From Cytospora piceicola (Eukaryota > Ascomycota > Sordariomycetes > Diaporthales > Cytosporaceae), in the NCBI GenBank assembly GCA_023375675.1, contig JALQBC010000047.1, positions 62,001 to 126,000 on the forward strand: 64,000 nucleotides of DNA, given 5' to 3'. Shown here piece by piece: positions 9,744 to 21,799 of this stretch. The translations under genes and the position numbers were made by a program. A model generated the notes under the pieces. It saw only the letters and a program-made list of their open reading frames with translations. It searched no databases and was not told the DNA's origin. Each line of letters begins with the position of its first letter. Position 1 is the first letter of the stretch.

Positions 9744-11774
9744 TCAGACCTGCAGGAATCCACCATAATAATCGTCCAAATATTTCGCTGCCGCCTGCCC
9801 TGCGTGTTCTACTGATGTGTTAAACCTCATCATGGAGCCTACGTAGCCGTCGGGTCGAACATTAATAATCGCGACCTGCTCCTGACCAGCTTCTCCCAGC
9901 CATTTCTCCGTGCATGTGCGACCTTTTGTGTCAAGGTGCGCGATATTGTCCAGATACACTGTCCACTTGCTCTTGCTGAGCAGAGGTGGGAGAGACGCAA
10001 TCTCGAACTTGCTCTTGTCGGTTGAGGCTGTAGGGGGATTAGTACAAGAGGTCACCAAAAGACGAATCAAAAACTGGTACTGACTGATAAGGGCGAATGT
10101 AAAGAGTTCGCTCAATCCGGTGTACCTCTCCGGCCGATAATACACGTCCTTGGCTCGACGCGGTCTCGGCATCTGCTGGTATGACTTTGTAGCGGCCATT
10201 GATAGCTGTGAAATCAGGGATGAAGGTGACAAGACCGCCTGACTGAACTCTTCGAGGAATGACGAAGCCTGGAGTACGTCCGGTACCACAGCAAATACTC
10301 GAAACTGGCCCAGTATCGGTATGTCCAGTTGCATGTCCACCGGGTTGTCATCGATATATCTGGTTGCCTTTGCTGGTGGTAAATTCTGTCCTGGTCGTGC
10401 ACCTCCTTGTAGCAGCCCCTTCTCAGGAGCCTGAGAACCATTCAGTATGTTCTGACCATACTCCACACCTGCACCGGAGATAAACCCAACATTGGTGCGA
10501 AAGTTCTCCGCCAAGGCCTCCGGATCGCCACCCGCAATGCTGTTGGAGTGCTCGTAGTCAAAATTGATCAGGTCATGCGCAATCTTCTTCCTCTCCTGCT
10601 CGTACGTGCCCAGTAGCACATCCTTCTTGGCCAGGCCGCGGACCGCGAGGTTCAGCTTCCATCCCAGGTTCCAGGAGTCATGCATGCTGGTGTTCATGCC
10701 CTGAGCAGCCTTCGGGGAGTGCGTGTGACTCGCATCACCAGCAATGAAGACCCGTGGAAAACGGCCGTCCTCATCAGAGGCGTCGGAGAACCGTGCTGCT
10801 ACTCTCTGCGTCACGCGGTAGTTACCCAACCACTCCACGGATAGCCACTCGAGCTGGTAGGGTGACATGATCTTCCGTGCCTGGTCCATGACGAACTTCT
10901 CATCGATCGATTCTTGCTGGTTCTTCACTTCTATGTAGAACCGTGTGAGGTTCCTCTCGCGCGGAATAATAAGAACCGATCCATATTGTTCCGAATATAC
11001 CACAGTCTTGCTCCAGATGTCAGGGAAGTCGGTATCGAGCTCGCCGTCTAGGACCGCCCAGTACGAATCGTGTGGGTTTCCCTCTGCGTACGTCCCGGGT
11101 ATGTTCTGTCGCACTTTCGACCGAGCTCCGTCGCATCCGACAACGTAGTCTGTCGAAATGTGGCCCTCCGTACCATCGAATCTCCTGAAGGTGGCTTGTA
11201 CCGGGCCGTCTTGGGTCTTATCTTTGTGACATAAGCTCTCGAAGCTGCAGCCGCGCTGAACCTCGATGCCACTTTGTCTCAGGTCCTCCACAAACATGCC
11301 CTCTACCATTCCCTGGTGACATAGCAGTATGAAAGGGTGAAGTACGTCGACTGCATCGGCTGGATAGTGGACTTCACGCCCTACACGACGCAACTGGGGA
11401 TCTCCGTCATCCTTTGACCCTGAACTCCACATGCAGATGTCGAAGACTTTGACCCCGGTGTCGAGAAGGTCGTTGCCCAGCCGAAGCATCTGGAATGTCT
11501 CGATGGTCTTCGGCTGGAGTCCATCTGCCCTACCAACCGTAGTCTGGTCTGGACGGTCATCCAGAATCTCAACAATGATGCCGAACCTTGCCAGAAGGGC
11601 TCTGGTGTAGTCTACCGTCAGCTACCTTTAATTTTCTTTAGGGGGGCAGATGGGTGTATCTTACGCTAACATGATACCGGCTGGACCGGCTCCCACAACA
11701 CACACATCACATTTCTTAAAGGGTTCGTCCATGATCTTTGCAGGTACAATGCCGTTGGTCTTAGTAACTGTCAT
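9744..11774 (-). CDS. hxnV: FAD-dependent phenol 2-monooxygenase-like hydroxylase, HxnV-like
   Basis: complement(join(9744..10027,10085..11601,11665..11774)), 636 aa. Introns are 63 and 57 nt. The first joins GAGPAGIMLA (FAD-binding glycines 28-33) to ALLARFG. The DG motif (VVGCDG) is at about 190-195 and the GD motif (AGDASHTHSPKAAQGMN) at about 320-340. The C-terminal 170 residues look like the thioredoxin-fold dimerisation domain of phenol hydroxylase (PF07976 type). The 57-nt second intron (10028-10084) is in phase; I remove it because of TACTAAT plus CTACAG at its 3' side and because the joined region reads like the family. If retained the protein has 655 aa. In the hxn pathway HxnV is a second ring hydroxylase acting after HxnX. 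Its promoter region is shared with the divergent hxnN-like gene. Confidence 0.8.
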
Positions 11775-12301
11775 CTTGATCGAAGGATACCTAGTTCTTC
11801 TTTGGTTTGTTGATAGATACTAATGACCGGGATCTGGTAGTGGCAACCCTGGGAACGTTGGGAAGAGATCTGAAGGTATACAACTACGACTCGTCGTCGA
11901 CTCTTGAATATCTGATGTTTCTTAGCCAATCTGGGACATCATCAGATCATCACATCGCTCCTCGACCACTGCCATATCATCCCCGGCTGTTTCGAGGTCA
12001 ATGGCCGGTATTAGCCGAGTGGGTAACGGATCAACAGGATCCAGCCTTTGTTCGGGGATTACCCCCACTCCTGACGCGCTTTGATACTGGTCACACTATG
12101 TGCATATGCCGGATGGCTATCTGGGGGCATCAATATTCCGTGAGCCGGCCGGTCCTACCGCCGGGACCTTTCCAATGTTCCTGATAACCCTTGGGAAGTC
12201 AGTCGGCTACAGCGAGCAGTTCGACAGACGCTTGCAAATTTGATGCAAGTCAAACTCCGTCATTGAAACAGTTTCTGATCTATCTCAAGTAGCAAGCAAT
12301 C
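11775..12301. promoter_or_regulatory. Divergent promoter region between hxnV-like and hxnN-like genes
   Basis: 527 bp between two outward-facing start codons. A TGATAG (HGATAR) site lies at 11811-11816. No supported gene in it. Confidence 0.4.
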
Positions 12302-14233
12302 ATGATGGGCAGCATCGTCCAGGATAGAAGGCCATGGCAGGATGTCGTTGCTGAGAAGCGCCGGCTCCAAGCCGAATCACTCGCCCTCGTTGCCAGACTG
12401 GAGTCGAAGGATGATGAAAACCAGGGAAGTGAGGGATATGATCCGGTTGAAGGGAGCGAGCTTGTCGTGCGGCTTGCTCGCGGTGAGCTCTCGTGTGAGG
12501 CTCTCGTGGAATCATATATCAAAAAGTCAGTCAGATTTGATTGAGCGGTTTCCTTGGCGAGAATGAATCAAACTGAATCTGATTATCTACGTAGGACATG
12601 TGCCGCGCAGATTCTGGTAAGGGATTCTATACAAATCTTCATATCTTGTTGTCTCGAAATTAAGTTTTAAGCGAATATATGCTAAATAGCTTCAATGATC
12701 GTCCTACCCTATAGACCAACTGGTAAGTTTCATTGTCCACGATAGCCGAAGTGACTACTAGATCTCTAATGGTTCCCTACAGCCTAACAGAGGTATGCTT
12801 TGAAGAGGCCCTCGGCTGCGCGAGGAAGCTGGATAGGTATCTCGGGCAGCATCAGAAGCCTGTGGGCCCGCTCCATGGGATCCCAACCACCCTTAAGGAT
12901 CAATTCAACGTCAAGGGATACGATACGACCCTCGGTTATGTGAGCCAAGCTCTGTCTCCGGCCAAGGAAGATGCTATAGTTGTCAAAATGCTTCGAACGC
13001 TAGGTGCAGTCATCATAGCAAAGACTAATCTACCTCAAAGCATCATGTGGTGTGAGACGGAGAATCCTCTCTGGGGCCTGACTACCAACCCATACAGTCC
13101 GGAGTACACCCCTGGTGGCTCAACTGGTGGTGAAGCAGCATTGATTGCGCGTGGGGCTAGCGTACTGGGATTTGGTACGGATATTGGAGGGAGTATTCGC
13201 ATACCGTCTCATATGATGGGAATATACGGCTTGAAACCCAGCGTAAGCATTCCAGCCTCTAGTCCACGATGAAGGTGACTACGAAGCCAGCCACACGGGC
13301 TAACACCTTTGACCAAAGAGCTCAAGGCTGCCATACCACGGAGTCTCGGTTTCCACAGAAGGACAAGAGCATGTACCATCGTCCATTGGTCCCATGGCAT
13401 CGAGCCTCGACACAATTCACCTGACGATGAAGTCTCTCATCGACCTGAAACCATGGGAGCTCGATTCTCGATGTTCACCAATTCCGTGGCGGGAAGCGGC
13501 CTACAGCGAGGCTCTTTCGAGGCCTTTGGTTATTGGTGTTCTGCTCGACGATGGAGTCGCTCGTCCACACCCGCCGGTCACTCGCGTACTTCAGCAAGCT
13601 GTTGAGGCTCTCAAGTTGGCGGGACATGAGATAGTAGAGTGGAACAGTGACCTGCACGCCGAGTGTATTCAGGTCCTAGACGAGTTCTACACTGCCGATG
13701 GCGGAGAAGACATTCGTACTGCGGTCATGGCAGGGGGCGAGCCATTCATACCCCACGTCGATGCGTTGATCAACCGCGGAAAACCCATCTCCGTATACGA
13801 GTATTGGCAGATTAATCGCCGCAAGTGGGCCCTGCAGCAGGCGTATCTGGAGAAATGGAACTCGATACGCACTACTGACGGGCGGGTTATCGATGCTATC
13901 CTCATGCCGCCCATGCCACACACGGCCGTGCCCCATAAAACTTGCAGATGGGTTGGGTATACTAAAGTGTGGAATGTGCTTGACTACAGCGCACTGGTCA
14001 TACCAGGGGGAGCTGTATGCGACGAGGACATGGATGCGCCATGGGACTTCGGTTCACGGGGAAACCTGGACGACTGGAGTCTACAGCTGTGGAGAGACAA
14101 CAAGGAGGATATGGCAAAAATGAAACTCCCCGTCGGGCTGCAAATTGTAGGTCGGAAGCTGGAAGAGGAAAAGGTAATGGCGATTGGAAAGGTCCTCGAC
14201 GATATTCTGAAGAGAGGCAGTGAGAGGAAATAG
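12302..14233 (+). CDS. hxnN: Amidase-signature family hydrolase, HxnN-like
   Basis: join(12302..12525,12595..12616,12715..12722,12783..13242,13319..14233), 542 aa. The Lys-cisSer-Ser triad is complete: K123 in TLKDQF, S198 in GGSTGGE and S222 in DIGGSIRIP. The spacings of 75 and 24 residues equal those of fatty acid amide hydrolase (142/217/241). Exons 2 and 3 are tiny (22 and 8 nt). The 8-nt exon ACCAACTG supplies Thr-Asn and part of Cys in the family-conserved TNCLTE segment and has a TATAG acceptor before it and GTAAGT after it. The final intron (13243-13318) restores a KPSS-RLPY segment. In the hxn pathway this enzyme deamidates alpha-hydroxyglutaramate to alpha-hydroxyglutarate, releasing ammonium; the substrate is inferred. 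It is convergent with the hxnW-like gene. Confidence 0.85.
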
Positions 14234-14451
14234 TTAAGTAGTAGGTCCTAACCATTAATAGGTCCTGGTCATCTTAAATACCACATTGTATGATATTATG
14301 GAAGATTAATCCGACATATTGACCCGTGAAAGAGGAGCTAAGATATTGATATTGAATTTAGTATCAAGACACGGCACATATGGTTGATTAGGTTGCTGTG
14401 ATTTTCATGGGCCAATACGGCCTCCATGGTTGATTTGACTATTCCCTTATT

Positions 14452-15278
14452 CTACCATTTAGTGACACCTCCATCCACTACAACGTCACTCCCAGTACAG
14501 TAAACACTGGCATCGCTTGCCAAAAACACACAAGCCCCCTTGATATCATCCGGCTCAGCAACCCGTCCCAGCATAATCTCATCCTTCCAACTCTCCAAAA
14601 GGTGCGGGAATGGCGTCGTCATCTCTGTCCTCACGTACCCAGGACTTATCGAGTTGACTCGAATACCATACTTGTTCATCTCCGCCGCCATGGGCGCCAC
14701 CATCGCCTTCACCGCACCCTTGGTACCGCAGTACGCACTTGACCGCTGAGACCGGATGGCTATGTAAGACGCCATACTCGCCACCAAGATGATGCTTCCA
14801 GACTTGGTGCCGTTCTCGATCATCTGCTTGGCTGCCAGTTGCGCGGTGAAGTACAGTCCCTTGCAGTTCACGCCAAACAGCCGGTCGAAGTCCGCCTCCG
14901 AGGTCTCGAGGAACTCAACGTTCTTGTTGACACCCGCGCAGGCGACAAGGGTGTCGAGCTTCCCCCCGAAGTCGGCCTTGAAGGCTTCGAACGCGGACTG
15001 GAGACTTGCGATGGACGTCACGTCGACGGTGTAAGCCTTTGTCCTCACGCCGTGGTCGACCTCGAGTTGAGCCAGAGCCGGAGACGGTGGGATCACGTCA
15101 AACACGGCCACGTCGGCACCGGCTTCGGCCAGACCCTGAGCGAATGCGAGACCGCATCCTCTTGCACCGCCAGTAACCAAGGCAACACGCCCTTTCAAGG
15201 AGAACTAATTCAGGATCTTGAGTTAGTATAAAAATCCGGCAGTCGTCACTGATCACTTGACTTACTTACCTTAGACAT
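14452..15278 (-). CDS. hxnW: Short-chain dehydrogenase/reductase, HxnW-like ketoreductase
   Basis: complement(join(14452..15204,15270..15278)), 253 aa. The first exon is only 9 nt (Met-Ser-Lys), joined across a 65-nt intron (GTAAGT...ATTAG) to FSLKGRVALVTGG. Classical SDR features are present: cofactor-binding TGGARGCG at 14-21, CAG near 92-94 in place of NNAG, N116, S146, Y161 and K165 (YCGTK), then SPGYVRTEM. The Ser to Tyr spacing of 15 matches the sorbitol/sorbose reductase-like branch. No other start fits, because the open frame otherwise begins without ATG. In the hxn pathway HxnW reduces a ring ketone on a partly saturated pyridine. Substrate is inferred from the neighbours. It is divergent from the hxnM-like gene and convergent with the hxnN-like gene. 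Confidence 0.85.
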
Positions 15279-16004
15279 TCTCAGGGGTTTCAATGCTAGT
15301 GTGGGCTATCAAGTGAATAAGGGTCGAGGGTCCTTCAGCGGAATTTAGAGACACCAGGGAAAGTTTGGAACGTCGTCACAATGGTAAGCAGGCTCTTAGG
15401 TCGATTTCCCTTGTGAATTCGAAGGCCAGCGATATCCTGAGATCAATATCCTTGGCAGATGCTAATGTATTCCCAGAGTTAGGTCACTGAAGAGTGAAGA
15501 CTATGCTATATCCACTTGCCTCCTACACCGGCACCATCAAGACTGCATGCATACACGTAAGACAAATGTTTACCTTGTAGTGATACAATGTACATTACGT
15601 TAGGACCGGATCAAGAACATATTCCGGCAGTGGTGAGTGAAGATCGCGGGTGGGGGTGGGATGTACCTCTCCTGCGCCAAGAGTGGGAAAGGAGGGGTTC
15701 GCTTCACAGCAACGGCGTTATCTCCTCCACGTGAGAACGCCATCAGCATCATGCATATGTACAATGACTATGAAAATTGTAATACGGGGCACTGATACAT
15801 CCGGATCGGCGATACGGCATTGCCGGACTGTGTATTGTTCCCATCGGTAAAGCGTGCCGGCTTGACTTCCCCCCTCGGCCCCGGATGAAGTGTTGTATGA
15901 ATATACTCATGAAAAGATTTGTGTCCTCATCTACTTCAGCCCACAGCAGACAATTGACAATAACAAGCGAGAACCTCAGTGGACCAATTGACCAAGATAT
16001 CAAA
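15279..16004. promoter_or_regulatory. Divergent promoter region between hxnW-like and hxnM-like genes
   Basis: About 0.73 kb between outward-facing starts. It has an AGATAA site on the minus strand (15718-15723). No supported gene. Confidence 0.4.
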
Positions 16005-17235
16005 ATGGGCAAGAAGGAGATTCTCGTTTGGTGAGTTATAACCTCCACTGAGGGTATGTTCACATCTAACAGTGCCCAGCTATGGCGTGGACATCGATGC
16101 CGTATCTGGATGGCTCGGTTCATATGGTGGCGAGGATAGTACCAGTGATATCAGCCGAGGTGAGTTATTGATGCCTGATCGGTTGTCTCCGTGAGGTTTG
16201 CTGAGCAGAGACTAGGCCTCTGGGCTGGTACGATCGGAACTCGTCGACTCTTGAAGCTGTTTGACAAATACAACATCAAAGCGTCATGGTTCATCCCCGG
16301 GCACTCTTTGGAAACGTTCCCTGAGGAATGCGCCATGGTCAGAGATGCAGGACACGAAATAGGACTCCATGGGTACTCGCACGAGAACCCTTCGGATATG
16401 ACCATCGAGCAACAGAGAGATGTGTTGGACAAGACATGGAAACTCCTCACGGACTTCTGTGGCAAGCCTCCACGAGGAAGTGTGGCTCCCTGGTGGGAGA
16501 CAAGTGAGGAGGGCACCGGGTTGATGTTGAGCTATGGAATAGAGTATGATCACTCAATGTCTCACCATGACTGTCAAGCGTACTGGCTACGTACGGGAGA
16601 CACTTGGACCAAGATCGACTACACGAAGAAGGCAGAAACGTGGATGAAGCCACTGGTGAAGGGTCAAGAAACAGGGCTTGTTGAGATTCCTGGTTCTTGG
16701 TACATCGATGATCTGCCACCAATGATGTTTATCAAGAACTCTGCGAACTCCCATGGATGGGTAAACCCAAGGTATGAACTGCTCTTGAGGTATTCATATA
16801 GGTATCTGACACCGAGCTAACGCTTCACAGAGACGTTGAGGACATCTGGAAAGACCACTTTGACTACTTCTACCGGGAATACGGTAAGTCGAGCTTGCCC
16901 TATATACGTGAGACCCATCTGACGGCTTATGTGCACAGACGAGTTCATTTTCCCAATGACCATCCACCCCGACGTATCAGGACGGCCTCATGTTCTGCTT
17001 ATGCATGAGCGCATCATTGAGCACATCAACAAGCACGAGGGTGTAAGATGGGTGACGATGGCCGAGGTAAGAGGCTCTTATACTAATCTGTGAATCATTT
17101 GTTGACTGACTGACTCCGTATTAGATGTGCGACCACTTCAAGAGCAAGAACACACCTGCCCCAGGAGCGATGATGCCAGCTGACCCGCAAGAGGTCATGA
17201 GGAAGTATGAGGAGTCAAAGGCCAAGACCCAGTAA
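16005..17235 (+). CDS. hxnM: CE4-fold polysaccharide deacetylase-like protein, probable cyclic imide hydrolase, HxnM-like
   Basis: join(16005..16030,16080..16159,16216..16771,16831..16883,16939..17066,17125..17235), 317 aa. All five introns are 49-59 nt with GT..AG ends. The 16216 acceptor was chosen because it gives [18 protein letters not shown]; the alternative AG at 16189-16190 runs into a stop. NodB-fold metal-binding motifs are present: GVDID at 11-15 and HGYSHE at 87-92 (H87, H91), with an [10 protein letters not shown] motif late in the protein. No signal peptide, so a secreted chitin deacetylase is unlikely. It resembles the HpPgdA/PuuE branch, which includes bacterial cyclic imide hydrolases. 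In the hxn pathway HxnM hydrolyses 3-hydroxypiperidine-2,6-dione to alpha-hydroxyglutaramate, the ring-opening step before HxnN. Confidence 0.85.
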
Positions 17236-17516
17236 CCGGAGCTTGGAACATATGTAATCACAAATCAAAAGATATCTGCCTTCGTCGTCCACTCCCGGAC
17301 CGTGAAAAACAATGCCTGATCTAAGCCATGGTGAGAGCTATCAGTTTTGCTGATCTGCGATCACTATACGTAAGATACATCAAAGTCTTCAAGTAATATT
17401 GTAAAAAAGAAAGCACTATCAACAGTTCGGGATAATATTCCAATCTGTTTTGGTTTGGTCTTGAGAAGGCCACTACAGTATTTCCCCCTGCGGGTATGCG
17501 AATACCAAGAAGTTAT

Positions 17517-19254
17517 TCAAACAAAGTATCGCCATCGCGGATCCTTGGTGCCCAATTCACACATCTCTCTCGTATCCACATCCTCAGCCTTGAGCGTACC
17601 CCCCTGCTTCCCATCCCTCCTCTTGTTCTCCCTTCGCATCCAGAGTCCCAGGCACAGAGTGAAGACAATACAGGTAACATTGCAGGCCGCAGTGGCAACG
17701 AGGGTCGGAACATACCGTGGAGCGTACGTCGTCCGGAATGTCGCCCCGGACAGGATCCCACCTAGGTTTCCCAGTCCAACCAGTAACCCCGTCGTTGCTG
17801 CACGTGATGTCTCGTTCAGGTTGTTATTGTTGTGCCAGCTATGTACGAGACAGCTCGGTATGTACGCCCCACTGCACAACAAGAAGCATGCAAAGTAGGC
17901 CAAGCCGATGTCAACGCTCTTGGTGTCCGGAGGCACTGCCGCGAGGATGATCAGGCCTGTGAGACTGAGACATAGGGATCCAATGATGTGGAACGATCGT
18001 TCTCGATGTTTATCGGAGCTGCGGGTCACGACTAGCAGGACGATGAAGCCAACCAGGTTGGGTGGCACAGTCAGGAGGTTTGTGACAACGGTGCTGTAGC
18101 CCAATCTCTGCAGGATCATGGGAAGGAAGTTCGCTGTCGTCGAGAAGGCCACCGGGTAGGTAAAGCCAATGATGCACCAAACGGCGAACATGGGGTCTTT
18201 CCAGGTGCGAAAGCAGTCGCTAATTTTGAAGTCCTCTCCCACTTGGCCAGACCCATCACGAAGATGCCTCGCCGTAGCGATAGCTTTCTCGTCTTCGGTT
18301 AGGAACCAGGCCGTGGATGGCGTAGCTGGTAGCCAGAAGAAAGCCACCACACCCAAGATGACGGTCATCCCGCCCTCGATGATGAAAAGCCACATCCAAC
18401 CCTGTATATGTGGGTCTGAGATCTGAAAGACGCCAAACGCCAGCAGACCGGAGAACGCACCGGCAAGCAGTGCACTGCCGAAGAACAGAGCAATTCGGAA
18501 GCCTAGTTCACCTCGGGTATAGAAGAGCGTCAGGTAGAATACAGCACCGGCAAAGAAGCCCGCTTCGAGCGCACTGGTGGTAGTGTCAGTGAAGGCACTT
18601 ATAGACAGCCAGGGACGGACAGGCTCACGCTAATATCAAACGAACAACGAGTATTCCAGCGAAGTTGGTGCAGGCAACTTGGAGCATTGCCAAAGCTCCC
18701 CATCCAGTCATGAGAAGTGGAAGCATGACCTTGCCAGAAAATCGTTTCGTCAACATGTTAAGAGGGAGATCGCAGAGGCCGTTGGGAATGTAAAACAACA
18801 GTACAAGCAGTGAGTACTCTTGCCCTACGAAGCGGAGGTCCTCACCCATGCCATCAGTCTCCGCGTTCCCTAGGTTGCTCTGCAGGGCATGAAGACGGTA
18901 TGTCAGCACATACCCAATGTATTGGCGGTACGAAGAAGAGAATAAAGAATTGGACTTGGGGGCGGAGAAAGTGAAGTCCTTACCCGGTCGATGGAGTTGA
19001 AGAAATACATCAGACTGAGAAAAGGCAGAAGCCAGAGGTCTAGCTTGCGAACTATGTTTCAGGACTGTGCTTAGCTTCCAACATATCCGTTGGCCGTGAC
19101 GGGAGCGTGAGTGCTCACGGTACTTCCGCTCAGTGGCTTGATCAAACACGGCCACCTGAGGTGGTAACACCTCCCCTTCTCCCGTCGATCGAGCATCGGC
19201 CTGGGTTCTGTCAAGTACCACAACCTTCTTCTCGATATCGCGAGAGTCTGCCAT
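17517..19254 (-). CDS. hxnP: MFS transporter of the TNA1/Dal5 (anion:cation symporter) type, HxnP-like
   Basis: complement(join(17517..18573,18629..18879,18984..19051,19119..19254)), 503 aa. Introns are 55, 104 and 67 nt. Exon 2 is read in a different frame from the unspliced continuation; splicing gives RKLDLWLLPFLSLMYFFNSIDRSNLGNA, the diagnostic first membrane helix plus DRxNxGNA motif of the nicotinate/allantoate permease family. About 12 membrane segments follow, with ALEAGFFAG between helices 4 and 5 and a cytosolic loop before helix 7. The N-terminal 45 residues are charged and cytosolic. Likely role: uptake of nicotinate or 6-hydroxynicotinate. It is named HxnP because that family member is TNA1-like. 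On the minus strand a TATATAA motif (19331-19339) lies about 80 nt upstream of the start, a possible TATA box. Confidence 0.78.
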
Positions 19255-19947
19255 CTTGAAAAATGTGGTTGGTCTATGAGTTTGTGTAGTTGCAGACTCA
19301 CGACTTCCTCGCTTTGGGGCACGCTGCGATTATATAAGGTGGACACCTGGGCACGATACAGATATACAGAACAAAGCATTCTTTGCAGTCCTACAACTCT
19401 GTAGTCCCAGGCCTATCGCCAGCAGGTTTGTAAGCCACTGTAGCCTCTATGCCGATGGAGGAAAAGCGTGCTCCTCCTCCATCGAAACCCCGTTCCCACT
19501 TGGCCACATGAATCTGCCGGGGTGCACTATCAAATCCAAAAGTGGGAGACGTGCTGATACCGGAACTCCGCAACCGACTTCTGCACCACACGTCATGGAA
19601 CACGGATTACACTAATCTTACGCTCCTGTGAACATCCTTCCTGATTGTGCTGCGGTATCAGCAGGAGCACGTTCATTGTGCATTATCGGCTGTCAAAATG
19701 GAGGATGATTGACTGCAGACCTTTGCTTCTCATAGGGGTAGGTAATCAACACTTGTCTGTTACGGATGCCCACAGCATTATTCTGTGTAACGCTCAGTCA
19801 GGCACAGTCAGAGTCATTTCAGGAAGAGGGTGGGAAACCGAGTCTAGTTATAGATTTACTGACTTGTTTGTTGACGGCCAAGTCACTTTATTACAAGATA
19901 TCGTTCAATGTTCCTATGTAACCAGGCAAGCCGATATCCTGAACATT
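19255..19947. other. Intergenic region between hxnP-like and hxnY-like genes
   Basis: About 0.69 kb holding the hxnP-like promoter, with the TATATAA at 19331-19339 in minus orientation, and the 3' region of the hxnY-like gene. I see no other gene. Confidence 0.45.
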
Positions 19948-21128
19948 TTAGGCCGCCGCAATTGGCGCACTGGCTCCTCCTACTGGTGTGATCCTAGCTG
20001 GACTGCTACCAACCGCCTTCTCCAACCCCTGTTTATAGAGTTGCGCTCTCCCATAGGATTCAGCATAGGACGCAGAGACGGCGTCCTGCACCGTAATGGG
20101 CGGGAACTTTGCAGGGTCGCCCGCCGCCATGCACGTTGGGATGCACTCAACAAGGTAATCTGGGTTCCCGGAAACAAATACGGGGATTGAGTAGCGCTCC
20201 TTTCCCGACTTGTTGATCACCCGGTGGACGTTGCTCTTGTACTTCTCGTTCGTCCACCGCGACATCAAGTTGCCAAGGTTCACGACGAGTGCACCCCTTG
20301 TTGGCTCGACCTGTCTCTCTAGTTAGCACGTTCTCTTGAAGGCTGTGGAAGCTTTCGGGAAAGAGACGAAGACTAACATCAATCCAAGCGTTGGAATGTT
20401 TGTCCCAAACCTGAAGCCCATCGACTTCGTCCTGCAGAAGCAACGTGATGGCTCCAAAGTCTGTATGCGCACCGATCCCCCGGGTCAACTTCTCGTCCGC
20501 ATCTGGAGGTTGCGAAGGGTAGTGTAGAAGCCTCATGGTTGCCACTGCACCATTCATGAACTTGTTGAAGTACCCCTCGTCCAGGTCCAACGAGAGGGCC
20601 AGAGCCTTCAGCAAGTCTGCTGCCAAGTTGAGGGTAGACTTGTAATAATCTATCGATGACTGTTTGAATTCCTCACCCAATGCCTGGGGCCATTGGTTGG
20701 GCCCACTGTTGAGCTTCTTGTTGAGGAAGTAGGGGTGGTCTTTCGAGATTTCGTCTCCGATGAAGAAGCCTTCCTTAAGCTCCGGCTGTGTGCCCTCCTC
20801 CAGTATCTGAGATCGAAGCATCTCATAACCACGGTTCCAGGTGTTGTTGTCTTTGGACACCTTCTGTTTCTCCTCCAGGTCTAGGGAGAAGAGCCGCTTG
20901 GCACCGTCCATGACAGCCTTCTGCTGGCCCAGCGGCACAGTATGGTTATTTATTTGGAAGAAGCCATTGTAGAGGCAGCTCTCACGGATTTGATCGACGA
21001 CCCTTTGCTTGGTCGCTACATCAGGCGAGTAGAAGTCTGGCGCAGAAAATATCAGTCAGTATGTGGCAACATCTAGAGAGGAGAGACGCACCTGAGAAGT
21101 CGATAAGCGGGATCTTGTCGGCAGGCAT
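19948..21128 (-). CDS. hxnY: 2-oxoglutarate/Fe(II)-dependent dioxygenase-like protein, isopenicillin N synthase superfamily, HxnY-like
   Basis: complement(join(19948..20310,20378..21036,21092..21128)), 352 aa. Introns are 67 and 55 nt. The short first exon gives MPADKIPLIDFS, the usual N-terminal strand, joined to DFYSPD. The DIOX_N region with NGFFQINNH is near 37-45. The Fe(II) triad is complete: H203 and D205 in AHTDFG, and H261 in NVHRV. R271 and S273 in ERYSIP bind 2-oxoglutarate in this family. The A. nidulans HxnY belongs to this family and is thought to oxidise a dihydroxypiperidinone to the cyclic imide that HxnM opens; I am less sure of that step than of the fold. It is divergent from the Rieske gene. 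Confidence 0.83.
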
Positions 21129-21799
21129 TATCTTAGGGTTCCGACTTGTTTTTCCAATAACTCAGTGATCTGTTGTTTAGATACGGAAGTTTATTCTTGG
21201 ACGTCTAAAGTCTCGAGCTAGCATACTTAGGTATAATTAGCGACCAAGCTCATATATCAAACACAGGAGAAAGACTCATGCGTACCTTTCAACCAGGTAC
21301 TAGCCACTGGAAGTCGGTGACCTACGATTTAGTTGTCTCAAGCAAGATAGGAAAAGCGGAGCTTCCCTCGATGGCACAAACTTACCTCGGCGAGAAGCCT
21401 CCGGCACACTACATAACGCCGAGGTCCGCTTTGCTGCAATCCGGCATGGGGATGCCTTCGATACGTCTGGTTCCTCTCTTATCGTCATAGATTCCCTCGA
21501 TCATACGACCATATTCCCGATTGTAAGCAGCATTCCCCATTCCCCACGCCGTGCCACCCCACCCCTGGAGGATCACTTGTGCAGTGAGGAGTGAACTGCA
21601 CTTGCTTGCCGGGGACTAACACCCATAATCCGTCAGTGGATCCACATAACGGCCAGACATTATGATTGCTATCAACACGGCCCGGGAGACCATGGAAATA
21701 TGTCGGAATGCCATAGCTACCACCTTGATTTGAACACCATTCCGCTCGGTGCTCAATGATTCCTGGAGCTATCCCCATCATCCCAAACATTCCAGCACA
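21129..21799. promoter_or_regulatory. Divergent promoter region between hxnY-like and Rieske oxygenase genes
   Basis: About 0.67 kb between two outward-facing starts. It suggests that the Rieske gene could share the inducer of the hxnY-like gene. An AGATAG site lies at 21345-21350. No supported gene inside. Confidence 0.4.

Noticed and set aside
2488..21350. HGATAR sites in all four divergent promoters (2488, 11811, 15718, 21345)
   Set aside because: About two such sites are expected by chance in 700 bp on both strands, so they do not by themselves show GATA-factor control.
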